Source: a bacterium (GTDB taxonomy: Bacteria; Vulcanimicrobiota; Vulcanimicrobiia; Vulcanimicrobiales; Vulcanimicrobiaceae). Taken from it: DNA of 60,000 nt. Every line of letters begins with the position of its first letter. Within the stretch, counting starts at the first letter, position 1. Both the position numbers and the translations under genes were made by a program. This document shows positions 45,753 to 54,698 of this stretch, in pieces. Where the stretch lies: the NCBI GenBank assembly GCA_021805775.1, contig JAJZED010000005.1, forward strand, positions 1 to 60,000, in the 5' to 3' direction. A model generated the notes under the pieces. That model was not told the DNA's origin. It did not search any database and saw nothing but the letters and a program-made list of their open reading frames with translations.

Positions 45753-46947
45753 AGCGGCGCGGCTCGCGTTTTTTTGGTTCGGCATCCAAGTTGTATGGGG
45801 GGCCGTTCTCGGGGTGCTACTCCAGGTTCGCTTGGTCTCGACCTTCGCGGGCGATGCCGCCGAGAAGTACGCACTCTTTGCTGCGGCCGGAGCGGTGGTT
45901 GCAATTCTCGCGCAGCTTGCATCGGCGAAACTCTCCGACCGAGCGGTGGCGCGCGGAGGTTCGCGGGCGTCGCTCTATCTCGTCGGCACGCTCCTTGCCG
46001 CCGGCGCTATCGTTGCATTCCTTACCGAGGAGTCGGCGCGAGCGCTGTTCGCGGCATATCTTCTGTTGCAGGTCGGTATGAACGTTGCCGTCGCGCCATA
46101 TCAAGCTGCAGTGCCGGAGTATTTGAAACGCGAGCAGCAGCGCGCAGGGAGCGCTTGGTTGGCGGCGATGCAGAGCCTCGGTAACGCCGTCGGTGCCGTT
46201 ATTGCAGCGCTGCTCTCGCTTCCGCTAACCGCGGTGATTCTGCCGTTGCTCCTCATAGGAAGTTTAGCTTTGGGGTACCGTTCGCTCGCGCGCATCGTCG
46301 CGAGAGAGATCGATGAGAAAACACCGACGAAGATCACGCGAGCGCACGTCGACCTTTTTGGCTCTCGAGCGATGATCTTTCTCGCGTTCTATACGATGCT
46401 CGGTTATCTCTATTTTTGGGTGATCGGTTCGAGGTTCGCCGTTTCCGTCTCCCCGCGGACGATCGCCGGCGCGGCGATCGTCCTCTTCACTCTTACCGGC
46501 GTCGCCGGAGCCGCGCTTGCCGGGCGCCTCGGCGCGCGCCTGGAACTTCGCGCCACCGCGATGGTTGGGATCGCTGCGTTCGCCGTCGCGACGGCGCTCT
46601 ACGCGACGTCCGGCGGTATCGCGGTGTTATCGGTTGCAAGCGTTGTCGGCGGACTCGGTTGGGGAGCATTCTTAAGTGCCGATTGGGCACTGGGGGCTCG
46701 CTACGTTTTGCCGAATGCGCGCGCGCTCGGTTTCGCACTATGGAACCTTGCGGTCGTTCTCCCGCAATTCTTCGCACCTTCCATAGTTGGGGTTCTTGCG
46801 GCAATCGCTCGCCCCGTGGGCCCTTGGGATACCAGTCGGTTCGCCTTTGGTATTGCGTTTTTCGAGCTCGTCGTGGGTATGATTTGGCTGGTGCGCTTAC
46901 CAAGAAGCGATAGCGCGATGGAACTTCGCGCAATCGAGAGGCGTTAA
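45721..46947 (+). CDS. major facilitator superfamily transporter
   Basis: A 408-residue, about 12-helix transporter. The loop after helix 2 (SAKLSDRAVARGGSRASLY) matches the MFS signature, and the sequence falls into two halves around a central cytoplasmic loop (IVAREIDEKTPTKITRAH). It resembles the sugar/glycoside-like branch of MFS (helix 1 with WFGIQVVWGAVLG, and PEYLKREQQRAGSAW), but the substrate is not known. The ATG at 45721 lies inside the preceding gene. Confidence 0.85.
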   Translation: MNIGTHVRVPEAARLAFFWFGIQVVWGAVLGVLLQVRLVSTFAGDAAEKYALFAAAGAVVAILAQLASAKLSDRAVARGGSRASLYLVGTLLAAGAIVAFLTEESARALFAAYLLLQVGMNVAVAPYQAAVPEYLKREQQRAGSAWLAAMQSLGNAVGAVIAALLSLPLTAVILPLLLIGSLALGYRSLARIVAREIDEKTPTKITRAHVDLFGSRAMIFLAFYTMLGYLYFWVIGSRFAVSVSPRTIAGAAIVLFTLTGVAGAALAGRLGARLELRATAMVGIAAFAVATALYATSGGIAVLSVASVVGGLGWGAFLSADWALGARYVLPNARALGFALWNLAVVLPQFFAPSIVGVLAAIARPVGPWDTSRFAFGIAFFELVVGMIWLVRLPRSDSAMELRAIERR

Positions 46948-46996
46948 GCGCCTGATGGGCAGGGCCTATCGTCCTATACTTCAATCTGGAGGAATA

Positions 46997-48325
46997 ATGA
47001 AACGACTCAGCACCGGAGTTCTCGCAGCGCTCATCGTAGCGTTGAGCGGGCTCAATGCCGTCGCGGCATCCTCGAAGACGCAAGCACCGGGTAACAACGG
47101 ACACAAGGTTCTTGCCGATTCGATGGCGGGTATGCCGTCGGCGAATTTCGGAACGCCCCCTACGGGATCGATTCCGATTCTCTTCAACGACCATCACGTC
47201 TACACCAAGCCCGACCTTATGAAAAAAGGTCGCGTGCTTGCGGCAATCGTGCGCGGTGGAACGATTCTCGTTCCGCTTCGTTCGATGTTCGAACAGATGG
47301 GCGCGACGGTTTCGTATAATGCCGCCACCAAAGCGATCACCGTAAGCAAACCGGGTGCCGAGGTTAAATTGACCGTCGGCAGCCGCGTCGCGATGATCGA
47401 CGGAGAAGAACGCAGTCTCGACGTTCCGCCGATGCTCTACAAAGGCAGCGTCGTCGTTCCGATTCGCGTGATCTCCGAAAGCATGGGCGCCTACGTGCAG
47501 TGGGTTCCCGAACAGAAGGTTGTCGTCGTTCGTTACGTGGTTCCGACGCCGGCTCCGACGGAAGCTCCGGCGACGCCGGCCCCCGTTGCGACGCCGATGC
47601 CGACACCGCCGCCGACCCCGACTCCCGCTCCCGTCGTCCATAAAGCGACGCAAGAGCACTTCGTGATCGGCGACTACATCGCATCGCCGAAAGTCTACAA
47701 CGAATTTAGCCCTGGAAATACCTCCAAGAGCGGTTCGTACGATTTCCGCGGAGCCTATGAATTCAGCGCATTCAATTTGCCCTGGATGCTCGAAGGCGAT
47801 TTCCGCAGCTATCAATATCCGCACAATTGCACCTCGGCAAATCCGGCACCGGCCGGCGATCAGTGTAACGTCACGACGATCGGGAACACCGGGTCGACCT
47901 TCGTTCCGGCCTTCACGGCGCGCGACCGCGATGCGGAAGTTCGCCTCGGCCTGAAGGTTGCCGATCCGCGTATCTACGTCGGCGTCGGTTATCTCTATCG
48001 CACGACCAACTACGGCTACCCGGCGCAAAAAGGCTTTGGCTTCGGTGCGGAAAAACTGCCCGACCTCAACAAAGGCTTCTCGCTCTACGGTAGCGCGTGG
48101 TACTACCCGAACCTGAAAGGAAACTACACCGATCCGGGAACCGGGCTCGGCTATACTCTGGGATACAATCTCCTGAAGTATCAGATCGGTGCGGCGATCA
48201 CCATCCCGAAGAGCCCGATCTTTATCGATCTCGGCTTCGTCGGCGATACGGGTCGCAATAAGAGCAACGCACCGGGGGGCTTCACGCACGCCGGTCCGTA
48301 TATCGGCCTCGGTCTCTCCTTCTAG
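46997..48325 (+). CDS. exported stalk-domain protein with C-terminal domain of unknown family, copy 1
   Basis: A 442-residue exported protein. After a signal peptide (cleavage near AVAAS, about residue 24) comes a copper amine oxidase N-terminal-like 'stalk' domain (PF07833-type; ILFNDHHVYTKPDLMKKGRV ... TILVPLRSMFEQMGATVSYN ... VVVPIRVISESMGAYVQWVP). A Pro/Thr/Ala linker of about 45 residues follows. The last 220 residues form a domain I do not recognise, with PKVYNEFSPGN, YPHNC and alternating amphipathic strands ending in GLGLSF. GGAGG precedes the ATG. The stalk domain suggests cell-surface anchoring. Copy 2 follows after a terminator. Confidence 0.85.
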   Translation: MKRLSTGVLAALIVALSGLNAVAASSKTQAPGNNGHKVLADSMAGMPSANFGTPPTGSIPILFNDHHVYTKPDLMKKGRVLAAIVRGGTILVPLRSMFEQMGATVSYNAATKAITVSKPGAEVKLTVGSRVAMIDGEERSLDVPPMLYKGSVVVPIRVISESMGAYVQWVPEQKVVVVRYVVPTPAPTEAPATPAPVATPMPTPPPTPTPAPVVHKATQEHFVIGDYIASPKVYNEFSPGNTSKSGSYDFRGAYEFSAFNLPWMLEGDFRSYQYPHNCTSANPAPAGDQCNVTTIGNTGSTFVPAFTARDRDAEVRLGLKVADPRIYVGVGYLYRTTNYGYPAQKGFGFGAEKLPDLNKGFSLYGSAWYYPNLKGNYTDPGTGLGYTLGYNLLKYQIGAAITIPKSPIFIDLGFVGDTGRNKSNAPGGFTHAGPYIGLGLSF

Positions 48326-48348
48326 CGAAGGCGCGATCTCAGGTCACG

Positions 48349-48384
48349 GCACCCCCGAGTTTACGCTCGGGGGTGCTTCATTTT
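48349..48384 (+). terminator. Rho-independent terminator after stalk-domain gene 1
   Basis: An 11-base-pair perfect stem (GCACCCCCGAG / CTCGGGGGTGC) with a six-base loop is followed by TTCATTTT. It lies 24 bases after the stop codon and separates the paralogous pair. Confidence 0.9.
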
Positions 48385-48469
48385 CGGCGTCCCTCACTTG
48401 CCGCAGGGGAGCGTGGTGAAGACGCGGAAGGCGGCGCGTAACACCGTTGCCCTCAAGGAGATGGGATCG

Positions 48470-49675
48470 ATGCTTCGTTCTCTTGCATTCGCTTTATTCG
48501 CCGCATCGATAGGGCTCACGCCGGCGGTCGCAGCGACTACCGCTCCGACGCTCCTATTCAATAATCGGCACGTTCGGGCAAGACCCGCCGTAACGGTGAA
48601 CGGACGCGTGATCGCCGCTCTCGTCGATGGGAAACGACTTCTCGTTCCGCTTCGCGCGATGTTTGAGGCGATGGGTGCCCAGGTTCGCTACGACGCCGTG
48701 CGCCGACGTATCGATGTCCGAAAGCCCGGCTCCTCGATCGTGCTCTGGGTCGGCAAGAAGCTCGCGCGCATCAACGGCCAGGAGCGGATATTGCGTTCGC
48801 CGCCGCTTCTGCGAGATGGGCGCGTTCTGGTGCCGATCCGCATCGTCTCCGAGACGATGGGCGCGTACGTTCAGTGGGTTCCCGGGCGTCGGATCGCCGT
48901 CGTGCGGTTCGTGCCGCCGACGCCGTTACCCGCCCCGACCGCGAGCCCCGCCCCGGCCGCCGCGCCGACTGCCGCGCCGGTTCCAACGGTGAACTCGACA
49001 CCCTTCCCGCTGCCCGCAGCGACACCGAGGCCCGAGTCCTATATGATGCTCGATTACTTTCTCAAGCCGAAAGTATATAACGAATTCAGTCCTGGAAATT
49101 CAGCGAATGCCAACCTCTGGAGTTTCCGCACCGGCGAAGAATTTCGCGCGTTCCAACTCCATCTCGCCGTTGACGAGACGATCGACACCTGGATCTATCC
49201 GCACAATTGCAACGGCGTGGGCGACCCTCAGTGCATGGTCACGACGATCGGCGGCAACGGTTCGGCGTACGTTCCGGCGTTCCAGGCGCTCGACCGCTCG
49301 ACCGAGACGCATCTCGGCATAAAGATCGCCGAACCGCGGATCTATCTTGCGGCCGGATATATGGTGAGAACGACGAGATATGGATATCCGCCGATGCTCG
49401 GCCTCGGGTACGGCTTGATGAAATTGCCGGATCTCGATCGTCCGTTCTCGCTCTACGCATCGATCTTTTACTATCCGCAGGTGAAGGGCGGCAACGGCCT
49501 CTACGATCTCGGTTATCACGTCACGAGCTATCGCGCCGGTTTCACGTACGCCCTTGGAAAATCACCGCTCTTCGTCGACGGTGGGTACGTCGGCGACAGC
49601 GGAACGAACGCCTTTAATGCGCCGTCGGGCTTCACGCATAGCGGAGCTTTTCTTGGCCTTGGATTAAAGATCTAA
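48470..49675 (+). CDS. exported stalk-domain protein with C-terminal domain of unknown family, copy 2
   Basis: A 401-residue paralog of the preceding protein with the same order: signal peptide, stalk domain (LLFNNRHVRARPAVTVNGRV ... LLVPLRAMFEAMGAQVRYDA ... VLVPIRIVSETMGAYVQWVP), Ala/Pro-rich linker, and the same C-terminal domain (KPKVYNEFSPGN; WIYPHNC; GFTHSGAFLGLGLKI). The shared motifs YNEFSPGN, YPHNC, VTTIG and YGYP define a family. The ATG at 48470 is preferred because AAGGAG lies nine bases upstream; an ATG at 48461 directly abuts it. Its 3' end overlaps the convergent patatin gene by 12 bases. Confidence 0.83.
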   Translation: MLRSLAFALFAASIGLTPAVAATTAPTLLFNNRHVRARPAVTVNGRVIAALVDGKRLLVPLRAMFEAMGAQVRYDAVRRRIDVRKPGSSIVLWVGKKLARINGQERILRSPPLLRDGRVLVPIRIVSETMGAYVQWVPGRRIAVVRFVPPTPLPAPTASPAPAAAPTAAPVPTVNSTPFPLPAATPRPESYMMLDYFLKPKVYNEFSPGNSANANLWSFRTGEEFRAFQLHLAVDETIDTWIYPHNCNGVGDPQCMVTTIGGNGSAYVPAFQALDRSTETHLGIKIAEPRIYLAAGYMVRTTRYGYPPMLGLGYGLMKLPDLDRPFSLYASIFYYPQVKGGNGLYDLGYHVTSYRAGFTYALGKSPLFVDGGYVGDSGTNAFNAPSGFTHSGAFLGLGLKI

Positions 49676-50899
49676 TACGTCGGTCGTTCGCGACCGTGAA
49701 GAAATATTCGGAATTCCCAGAGCCTCGGCGGGGCGGTAGCGTCGAAAACCCTTCGCTCCGTCGACGAGGCCTCGCCGGTATGCGTCGTCGATCGGACCTT
49801 GGAGGTTGAACCCGGCGACGTCCACGCTCAGCTCTTCCGACGGCCGTATCGATGCCAATGTGACATCGAGAATGTAATCGAAAATGCGTTCGCTTCCGTT
49901 CCGCTGTTTCGATTTCGGTAGCGCGCGATACGCGCGTTTACCGAGCGATTCGAAGAATGCGTTGCGCAGGTCGACGTCGAGAATGCGCGTCTGCATGGTT
50001 TCGATGACTCCTAAGCCGACATCGACCGCCGATTTTGCGACAAATGGATCGTCTCGGTCGGGATCGACGAAGACGATGTCGACGCTCTTTGCAACGGCGC
50101 GGGCGGCGGCGAGCGGCACGTTGGCGATCACGCCGCCGTCGATAAAGCGATCGACCCCCAGCCCGGCGCTCTTCGGGAGCTCGACCGGATCGAAGACGAC
50201 GGGAAGCGCCGCCGAGGCAAAGAGCGCGCGCACCGTGATATCGGGGGTGAGGGGGCGAACGGCGATCGGCGAGCCCATAGCGACCCTGAGGCGGTCGATG
50301 CTCTCGGCTCGCTCCTGCGCGGTTGCCTCGCGGGCGAGGCGGTAGAAGAGCTCGCCGCGACGATAGGTGAGGTTGGTCGCGAGCGCGGCATAGGAGATCA
50401 GCATCGGGCTTCGCGGGTCGATATGGCGCGCGAGCCAGCGTTCGACGACGCCCCCATCGGCGATGCCGGTGACGTCGGTGGCGAGCCCGATCCCCAGGCG
50501 AAGCGCCTCGACGAAGCGATTGAGGAGGCCGGCGGTGACCTCGGGGATCTTCGCGAAGCGCGGCTTCGGGCGGATTACGCGCGCTGCGGCGATCGTTCCC
50601 CAGAGCTCCGCGAGCTCGCTATAGCGACCCGCCGCTACGAACCAGGCGTTGATCGCCCCGATCGAACTGCCGAAAACCGCTCGATAGGGCGGCAGCGGCT
50701 CCCCGTCGCCGATGCCCGCTTCTCGGCGGAGGGCTTCGATGACTCCGGCCTCGTACGCGCCGCGAGCGCCTCCGCCGCTGAGGACCAGGGCCGCCGGGGC
50801 GCGAACGTCGCGCTCCTCGGGAAAGGCAGCGAGTGCTCCCGGAAGGGCGAGCCCTCCCGGAATCCCGAGCAGGCTGGAGAGGAAGGCCGTCCGTCGCAT
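49664..50899 (-). CDS. patatin-like phospholipase
   Basis: A 411-residue lipid acyl hydrolase of the patatin family. The oxyanion loop is SGGGARGAYEAGV (residues 41-53), the nucleophile elbow GSSIG (Ser79) and the catalytic Asp sits in FIDGGVIANVP. The N-terminus (MRRTAFLSSLLGIPGGLALP) looks like a signal peptide with a twin-arginine-like start, so it may be exported. The gene is convergent with the second stalk-domain gene and divergent from rpsK. Confidence 0.9.
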   Translation of the reverse strand: MRRTAFLSSLLGIPGGLALPGALAAFPEERDVRAPAALVLSGGGARGAYEAGVIEALRREAGIGDGEPLPPYRAVFGSSIGAINAWFVAAGRYSELAELWGTIAAARVIRPKPRFAKIPEVTAGLLNRFVEALRLGIGLATDVTGIADGGVVERWLARHIDPRSPMLISYAALATNLTYRRGELFYRLAREATAQERAESIDRLRVAMGSPIAVRPLTPDITVRALFASAALPVVFDPVELPKSAGLGVDRFIDGGVIANVPLAAARAVAKSVDIVFVDPDRDDPFVAKSAVDVGLGVIETMQTRILDVDLRNAFFESLGKRAYRALPKSKQRNGSERIFDYILDVTLASIRPSEELSVDVAGFNLQGPIDDAYRRGLVDGAKGFRRYRPAEALGIPNISSRSRTTDVLDL

Positions 50900-50926
50900 G
50901 CGCGAGCCTTCGGGCGTCGGAAGAAC

Positions 50927-50955
50927 TTGACCTAGAGCCGACTCTCCGGTAGACT
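50927..50955 (+). promoter_or_regulatory. promoter of the rpsK-rpsD-rpoA-rplQ operon
   Basis: TTGACC (50927-50932) and TAGACT (50950-50955) with a 17-base spacer lie 176 bases before rpsK and just upstream of the divergent patatin gene. No better candidate is seen closer to rpsK. The long leader has no obvious fold matched to S4 control. Confidence 0.6.
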
Positions 50956-51131
50956 CTTTCTTCGGCGCCGTCCACTCTAGCGGCGCACGCGGCATCGCCC
51001 GAGGACACCGTTTTGCGGGTCGGTCGGGCACGAACGCAATCGCCGAGCGTTCGAGAGAAGATCGGCACTGCCGGTCGAGGCGACGACACCCCGGCGTTCG
51101 GGGAAAGATAAAGTAGAAGCGGAGCTTTCGT

Positions 51132-51527
51132 TTGGCTGCCAAGAAGCAAACCAAAACACGTAAAAAACGTGAAGTTAAAAACGTCCATTCGGGCGTCGCT
51201 CACGTGCATGCGTCGTTTAACAACACGATCGTAACGATTGCCGACGGACACGGAAACGTGATCTCGTGGGCTTCGGCCGGTAATCTCGGATTCAAAGGCT
51301 CGAAGAAGTCGACGCCGTTCGCAGCGCAGATGGCGGCCGAAGCGGCCGCGCGCAAGGCGATCGAACACGGGATGAAAAGTACCGAAGTATTGGTGAAGGG
51401 CCCCGGATCGGGGCGCGAAGCGGCGATCCGTTCGCTGCAGGCCGCCGGACTGGAAGTGACGCTCATCAAAGATGTAACCCCTATCCCGCACAACGGCTGC
51501 CGCCCTCCAAAACGGCGTCGCGTGTAA
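51132..51527 (+). CDS. rpsK: 30S ribosomal protein S11 (uS11)
   Basis: A 131-residue S11 ([40 protein letters not shown] has a close equivalent; [20 protein letters not shown] at the end). It lines the mRNA exit platform. TTG is the apparent start, with GGAG eight bases upstream. It stands first in its own operon because of the insert after rpsM. Confidence 0.97.
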   Translation: MAAKKQTKTRKKREVKNVHSGVAHVHASFNNTIVTIADGHGNVISWASAGNLGFKGSKKSTPFAAQMAAEAAARKAIEHGMKSTEVLVKGPGSGREAAIRSLQAAGLEVTLIKDVTPIPHNGCRPPKRRRV

Positions 51528-51544
51528 CGGAGTAAGAGAGAGAG

Positions 51545-52204
51545 ATGTCGCGTTACAATGGACCCGTTTGCCGCCTCTGCCGTCGCGAAACCGCGTCGAG
51601 CAAGACCGGCGAGAAGATCAAACTTTTTCTGAAAGGCGATCGCTGCCTTACCCGCAAGTGCGCCGTCGAGCGTCGCGGAACCGCCCCCGGCCAAAAAACG
51701 ACCGGCGGCAAAATGCGCACGAAGGTCTCGGAATACGGACGTCAGCTTCGCGAGAAGCAGAAGATGCGTCGCTATTACGGCGTGCACGAAACGCAGTTCG
51801 AGAATTACTTCCGCGAAGCGGCGCGCGTTCCGGGACAGACCGGCAAAACGTTCTTGCAGCTTCTGGAGCGTCGACTCGATAACGTCGTCTATCGGCTCAA
51901 TTTAGCGATGAGCCGCTCTCAGGCGCGCCAACTCGTTACCCATCGTCATTTCCGCGTCAACGGAAAAGTCGTGAACGTTCCTTCGTTCATCGTACGCCCC
52001 GGTGACGTGGTGACGATCGGCGAGCGGAGCCTGAAATCGCTGGTATTCGAGGCAAATCTGGAAGTCGCGCGCAATCGTCGCCCCCCCGATTGGCTGGAGT
52101 GGAACGAGAGCGAGAACACGGCAAAGGTGCTGCAGATTCCGAGCCGCGAGCACATCGACACTCCGGTCGACGAACAACTGATCGTCGAATTTTACTCGCG
52201 CTAA
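51545..52204 (+). CDS. rpsD: 30S ribosomal protein S4 (uS4), zinc-binding form
   Basis: A 219-residue S4 with N-terminal zinc cysteines (CRLCRRE ... CLTRKC), the S4 RNA-binding domain ([40 protein letters not shown]) and a C-terminal [15 protein letters not shown]-type end. It organises 5'-domain 16S rRNA folding and is the alpha-operon repressor in E. coli. Confidence 0.97.
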   Translation: MSRYNGPVCRLCRRETASSKTGEKIKLFLKGDRCLTRKCAVERRGTAPGQKTTGGKMRTKVSEYGRQLREKQKMRRYYGVHETQFENYFREAARVPGQTGKTFLQLLERRLDNVVYRLNLAMSRSQARQLVTHRHFRVNGKVVNVPSFIVRPGDVVTIGERSLKSLVFEANLEVARNRRPPDWLEWNESENTAKVLQIPSREHIDTPVDEQLIVEFYSR

Positions 52205-52242
52205 CGAGCGCAAACTCACCCATCCGCCGCTAGGCGTCCGAT

Positions 52243-52268
52243 CGCCGCGCTCGACGAAGAGCGCGGCG
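52243..52268 (+). other. G/C-rich hairpin in the rpsD-rpoA spacer
   Basis: A perfect 10-base-pair stem (CGCCGCGCTC / GAGCGCGGCG) with a six-base loop lies in the 101-base spacer. No T-run follows, so it is more likely an mRNA stabiliser or regulatory structure than a terminator. Confidence 0.5.
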
Positions 52269-52305
52269 GATAACGTAAGCGGTACAAAGGAACCACGAAA
52301 AACCA

Positions 52306-53232
52306 ATGAATTCTCTCGATGTAGCGCAGGGCGCCACCATTCTCATTCGCGAAAAGCGCGGCAACTTTGCCAAGATCGTCGTCGAACCGCTCGAACGCGG
52401 CTTTGGCGTCACGCTCGGCAATTCGCTTCGCCGCGTCTTGTTGAGCTCGATCCCGGGCGCAGCGGTCACCTACATGAAGATCGACGGAGTCTTGCACGAG
52501 TTCTCGACGATCTCCGGTATGGTCGAAGACACCATCGCGCTCATGCTCAACCTTAAAGGCTTGCCGATCAAGCTCAACGCCGACGAACCGAAGGTTCTCA
52601 CCATCGACGTCACGGGGGCGCGTGAGGTCACGGCGGCCGATATTTCCGTCGACGCCGACGTCGAGATCCTCGATCCCTCGTACCACCTGGCGACGCTCAC
52701 CTCGAAGGACGCGCAACTTTCGATGGAATTAGGTATCGAGAAGGGGCGCGGCTACGTCACCTCCGACAAACAGCGAAATATCGAGCACATGATCGGTTTG
52801 ATTCCAATCGACTCGATTTTCTCACCGGTTCACAAAGTGAACTTCACCGTCGACGACACGCGCGTCGGGCAGAGCGTCGATTACGACCGCCTTACGCTGG
52901 AAATTGAAACGAACGGGTCGATCTCGCCCGAAGATGCGTTGATCGCGGCCGCGCGGATCCTTCACGAGCGTCTCGAACTCTTCACCAACTTCTTGGTAAA
53001 CAGCGAACCGATGGAGCTCGCTCCCGCAAATGAGTGGGACGTTCCCGTCGATACGCTCAACCTTTCGGTCCGTTCCTCGAATTGCATCAAGCGGGCCGGA
53101 ATTACGCGCGTCTCGGAACTATTGGATCTCACCGAAGCGGAAATCATGAAAATGCGTAGCTTCGGACAGAAATCACTCGATGAAATCAAGAGCGTACTCG
53201 CCGAACGCGGGCTCTCTCTCCGCCTGAATTAA
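52306..53232 (+). CDS. rpoA: DNA-directed RNA polymerase subunit alpha
   Basis: A 308-residue alpha subunit. The N-terminal assembly domain (PLERGFGVTLGNSLRRVLLSS) spans about residues 1-225. A linker leads to the C-terminal domain that contacts UP elements and activators (LSVRSSNCIKRAGITRVSEL; GQKSLDEIKSVLAERG). Normal length and position before rplQ. Confidence 0.98.
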   Translation: MNSLDVAQGATILIREKRGNFAKIVVEPLERGFGVTLGNSLRRVLLSSIPGAAVTYMKIDGVLHEFSTISGMVEDTIALMLNLKGLPIKLNADEPKVLTIDVTGAREVTAADISVDADVEILDPSYHLATLTSKDAQLSMELGIEKGRGYVTSDKQRNIEHMIGLIPIDSIFSPVHKVNFTVDDTRVGQSVDYDRLTLEIETNGSISPEDALIAAARILHERLELFTNFLVNSEPMELAPANEWDVPVDTLNLSVRSSNCIKRAGITRVSELLDLTEAEIMKMRSFGQKSLDEIKSVLAERGLSLRLN

Positions 53233-53245
53233 AGAGGAAGCGATC

Positions 53246-53599
53246 ATGCCACATCAGCTAAAATATAAGCGCCTCTCGCGCACCGACGGCCACCGCAAGG
53301 CACTGCTTCGCAACTTGGCGACCTCGTTCTTTAAGCACGAGAAGATCGAGACGACCTCTACGAAGGCGAAAGAGATCGTTCGCGTCGCCGAACGGCTGAT
53401 CAGCACGGCGATGCCGGGCGACCTGGCCGCGCGTCGGCGTATCGCCGAGTTCCTTACCGAACCGGCGGTGGTGAAAAAGCTCGTCGAGCAGATCGCTCCG
53501 GCGCTCAAAGGTCGCTCGGGTGGTTTTACGCGCATCACCAAGAGCCGGGTTCGCCCGGGCGATGCCGCGGAGCTCTCGATCGTCGAGCTCGTAAAATAG
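53246..53599 (+). CDS. rplQ: 50S ribosomal protein L17 (bL17)
   Basis: A 117-residue L17 (LKYKRLSRTDGHRKALLRNL; STKAKEIVRVAERLISTAMP; GGFTRITKSRVRPGDAAELS). It lies at the exit-tunnel rim and ends the ribosomal cluster. Confidence 0.98.
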   Translation: MPHQLKYKRLSRTDGHRKALLRNLATSFFKHEKIETTSTKAKEIVRVAERLISTAMPGDLAARRRIAEFLTEPAVVKKLVEQIAPALKGRSGGFTRITKSRVRPGDAAELSIVELVK

Positions 53600-53628
53600 C
53601 GCGCGTTCCATTCCTCATGTCCGCCAAT

Positions 53629-53663
53629 CAAGCGACGCCTCGGGCAACCCGGGGCGTCGCTTG
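53629..53663 (+). other. long hairpin between rplQ and trpD
   Basis: A 16-base-pair stem with only one G-U pair (CAAGCGACGCCUCGGG / CCCGGGGCGUCGCUUG) and a CAA loop fills most of the 82-base gap. No T-run follows, so it may be an inefficient or Rho-assisted terminator, or an mRNA processing site upstream of the trp genes. No trp leader peptide is visible. Confidence 0.6.
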
Positions 53664-53681
53664 CGTGTCGGAGAGGGGTCG

Positions 53682-54698
53682 ATGAACGAACTTGCCGCGC
53701 GGCGTCTGCGCCGCCTGATCGCCGGAGATCTACTCGAGCGCAGCGAGGCTGCCGCCTTCGTCGGCGAGTTGATGGATGGTGCGCTCGATGATATCGCTGC
53801 GGCCGGCGCATTAGTTGCGCTTGCGATGCGCGGCGAGAGCGTCGAAGAGATCGTCGGCGCCGCCGAAGCGATGCGCGCGCGGATGGTGGAGCTCGCGCAC
53901 GAAACCGGCGAGGTCGTCGATATCGTCGGAACCGGCGGCGACGGTGCCGGAACGATCAATCTTTCGACGATGGCGGCACTCGTTCTCGCCGCTGCGGGTA
54001 TTTCGGTTGCAAAACATGGAAATCGGGCAGCATCGAGCGCATGCGGCAGCGCCGACGTACTCGAGGCATGCGGCTACCGCCTCGATCTTCCCCCCGATCG
54101 CTCGGCCGCGATTCTCAGGGAAACCGGCTTCGCGTTCTTATTCGCTCCGCGCTATCACCCGGCGATGCGCAACGTCGCAAACGTTCGCCGGACGCTCGGC
54201 GTGCGGACGATATTTAATTTGCTCGGGCCGCTCTGTAACCCGGCTCGCGCACCACTGGCGTTAGTCGGCGTCGCGCGCGAGGGGCTGGTCGAACCGATCG
54301 GCGATGTCATGCGCGCCTTGGGCGTGCGTGCCGGCGGCGTCATCTGCGGCGAAGGTGGCGTCGATGAAGCGATCGGCGACGGAATCACGCATCTCTATCG
54401 CTTCGATGAATCGCAGGTGCGGCGCGAACGGATCGATCCGCGGGCGTTGGGGATTACGGTTCCGCTCGCCGACCTCGTCGAGCGCAACATCGAGGGCGCC
54501 GCTCGTGCTTTCCGCGATATCCTCGGCGGCCGGCGCTCGGGGCGTTCGGAGGTCGTCGCGCTTAACGCCGCCGTCGCGATGTTGGTTATCGGTCGCGCGA
54601 GTAGCCTCGAAAGCGCGCTCGTTCGCGCGCGCGAGATTCTTGCCTCGGGGCGCGCGCTCGCACTTTTCGAGCGGGCTGCCGAGGCGAGCCGTGCCTGA
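53682..54698 (+). CDS. trpD: anthranilate phosphoribosyltransferase
   Basis: A 338-residue enzyme that joins anthranilate with PRPP in tryptophan synthesis. The signature VGTGGDGAGTINLSTM (PRPP loop), KHGNRAASSACGSADVLEA and NLLGPLCNPAR are all present. The ATG at 53682 follows GGAGAGG. First gene of trpD-C-F-B-A; trpE and trpG are not in the window. Confidence 0.97.
   Translation: MNELAARRLRRLIAGDLLERSEAAAFVGELMDGALDDIAAAGALVALAMRGESVEEIVGAAEAMRARMVELAHETGEVVDIVGTGGDGAGTINLSTMAALVLAAAGISVAKHGNRAASSACGSADVLEACGYRLDLPPDRSAAILRETGFAFLFAPRYHPAMRNVANVRRTLGVRTIFNLLGPLCNPARAPLALVGVAREGLVEPIGDVMRALGVRAGGVICGEGGVDEAIGDGITHLYRFDESQVRRERIDPRALGITVPLADLVERNIEGAARAFRDILGGRRSGRSEVVALNAAVAMLVIGRASSLESALVRAREILASGRALALFERAAEASRA

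Noticed and set aside
46493-48289. 598-residue minus-strand open frame
   Set aside because: It lies antisense to the MFS and stalk-domain genes. The Arg/Asp-rich composition comes from high-GC coding on the other strand.
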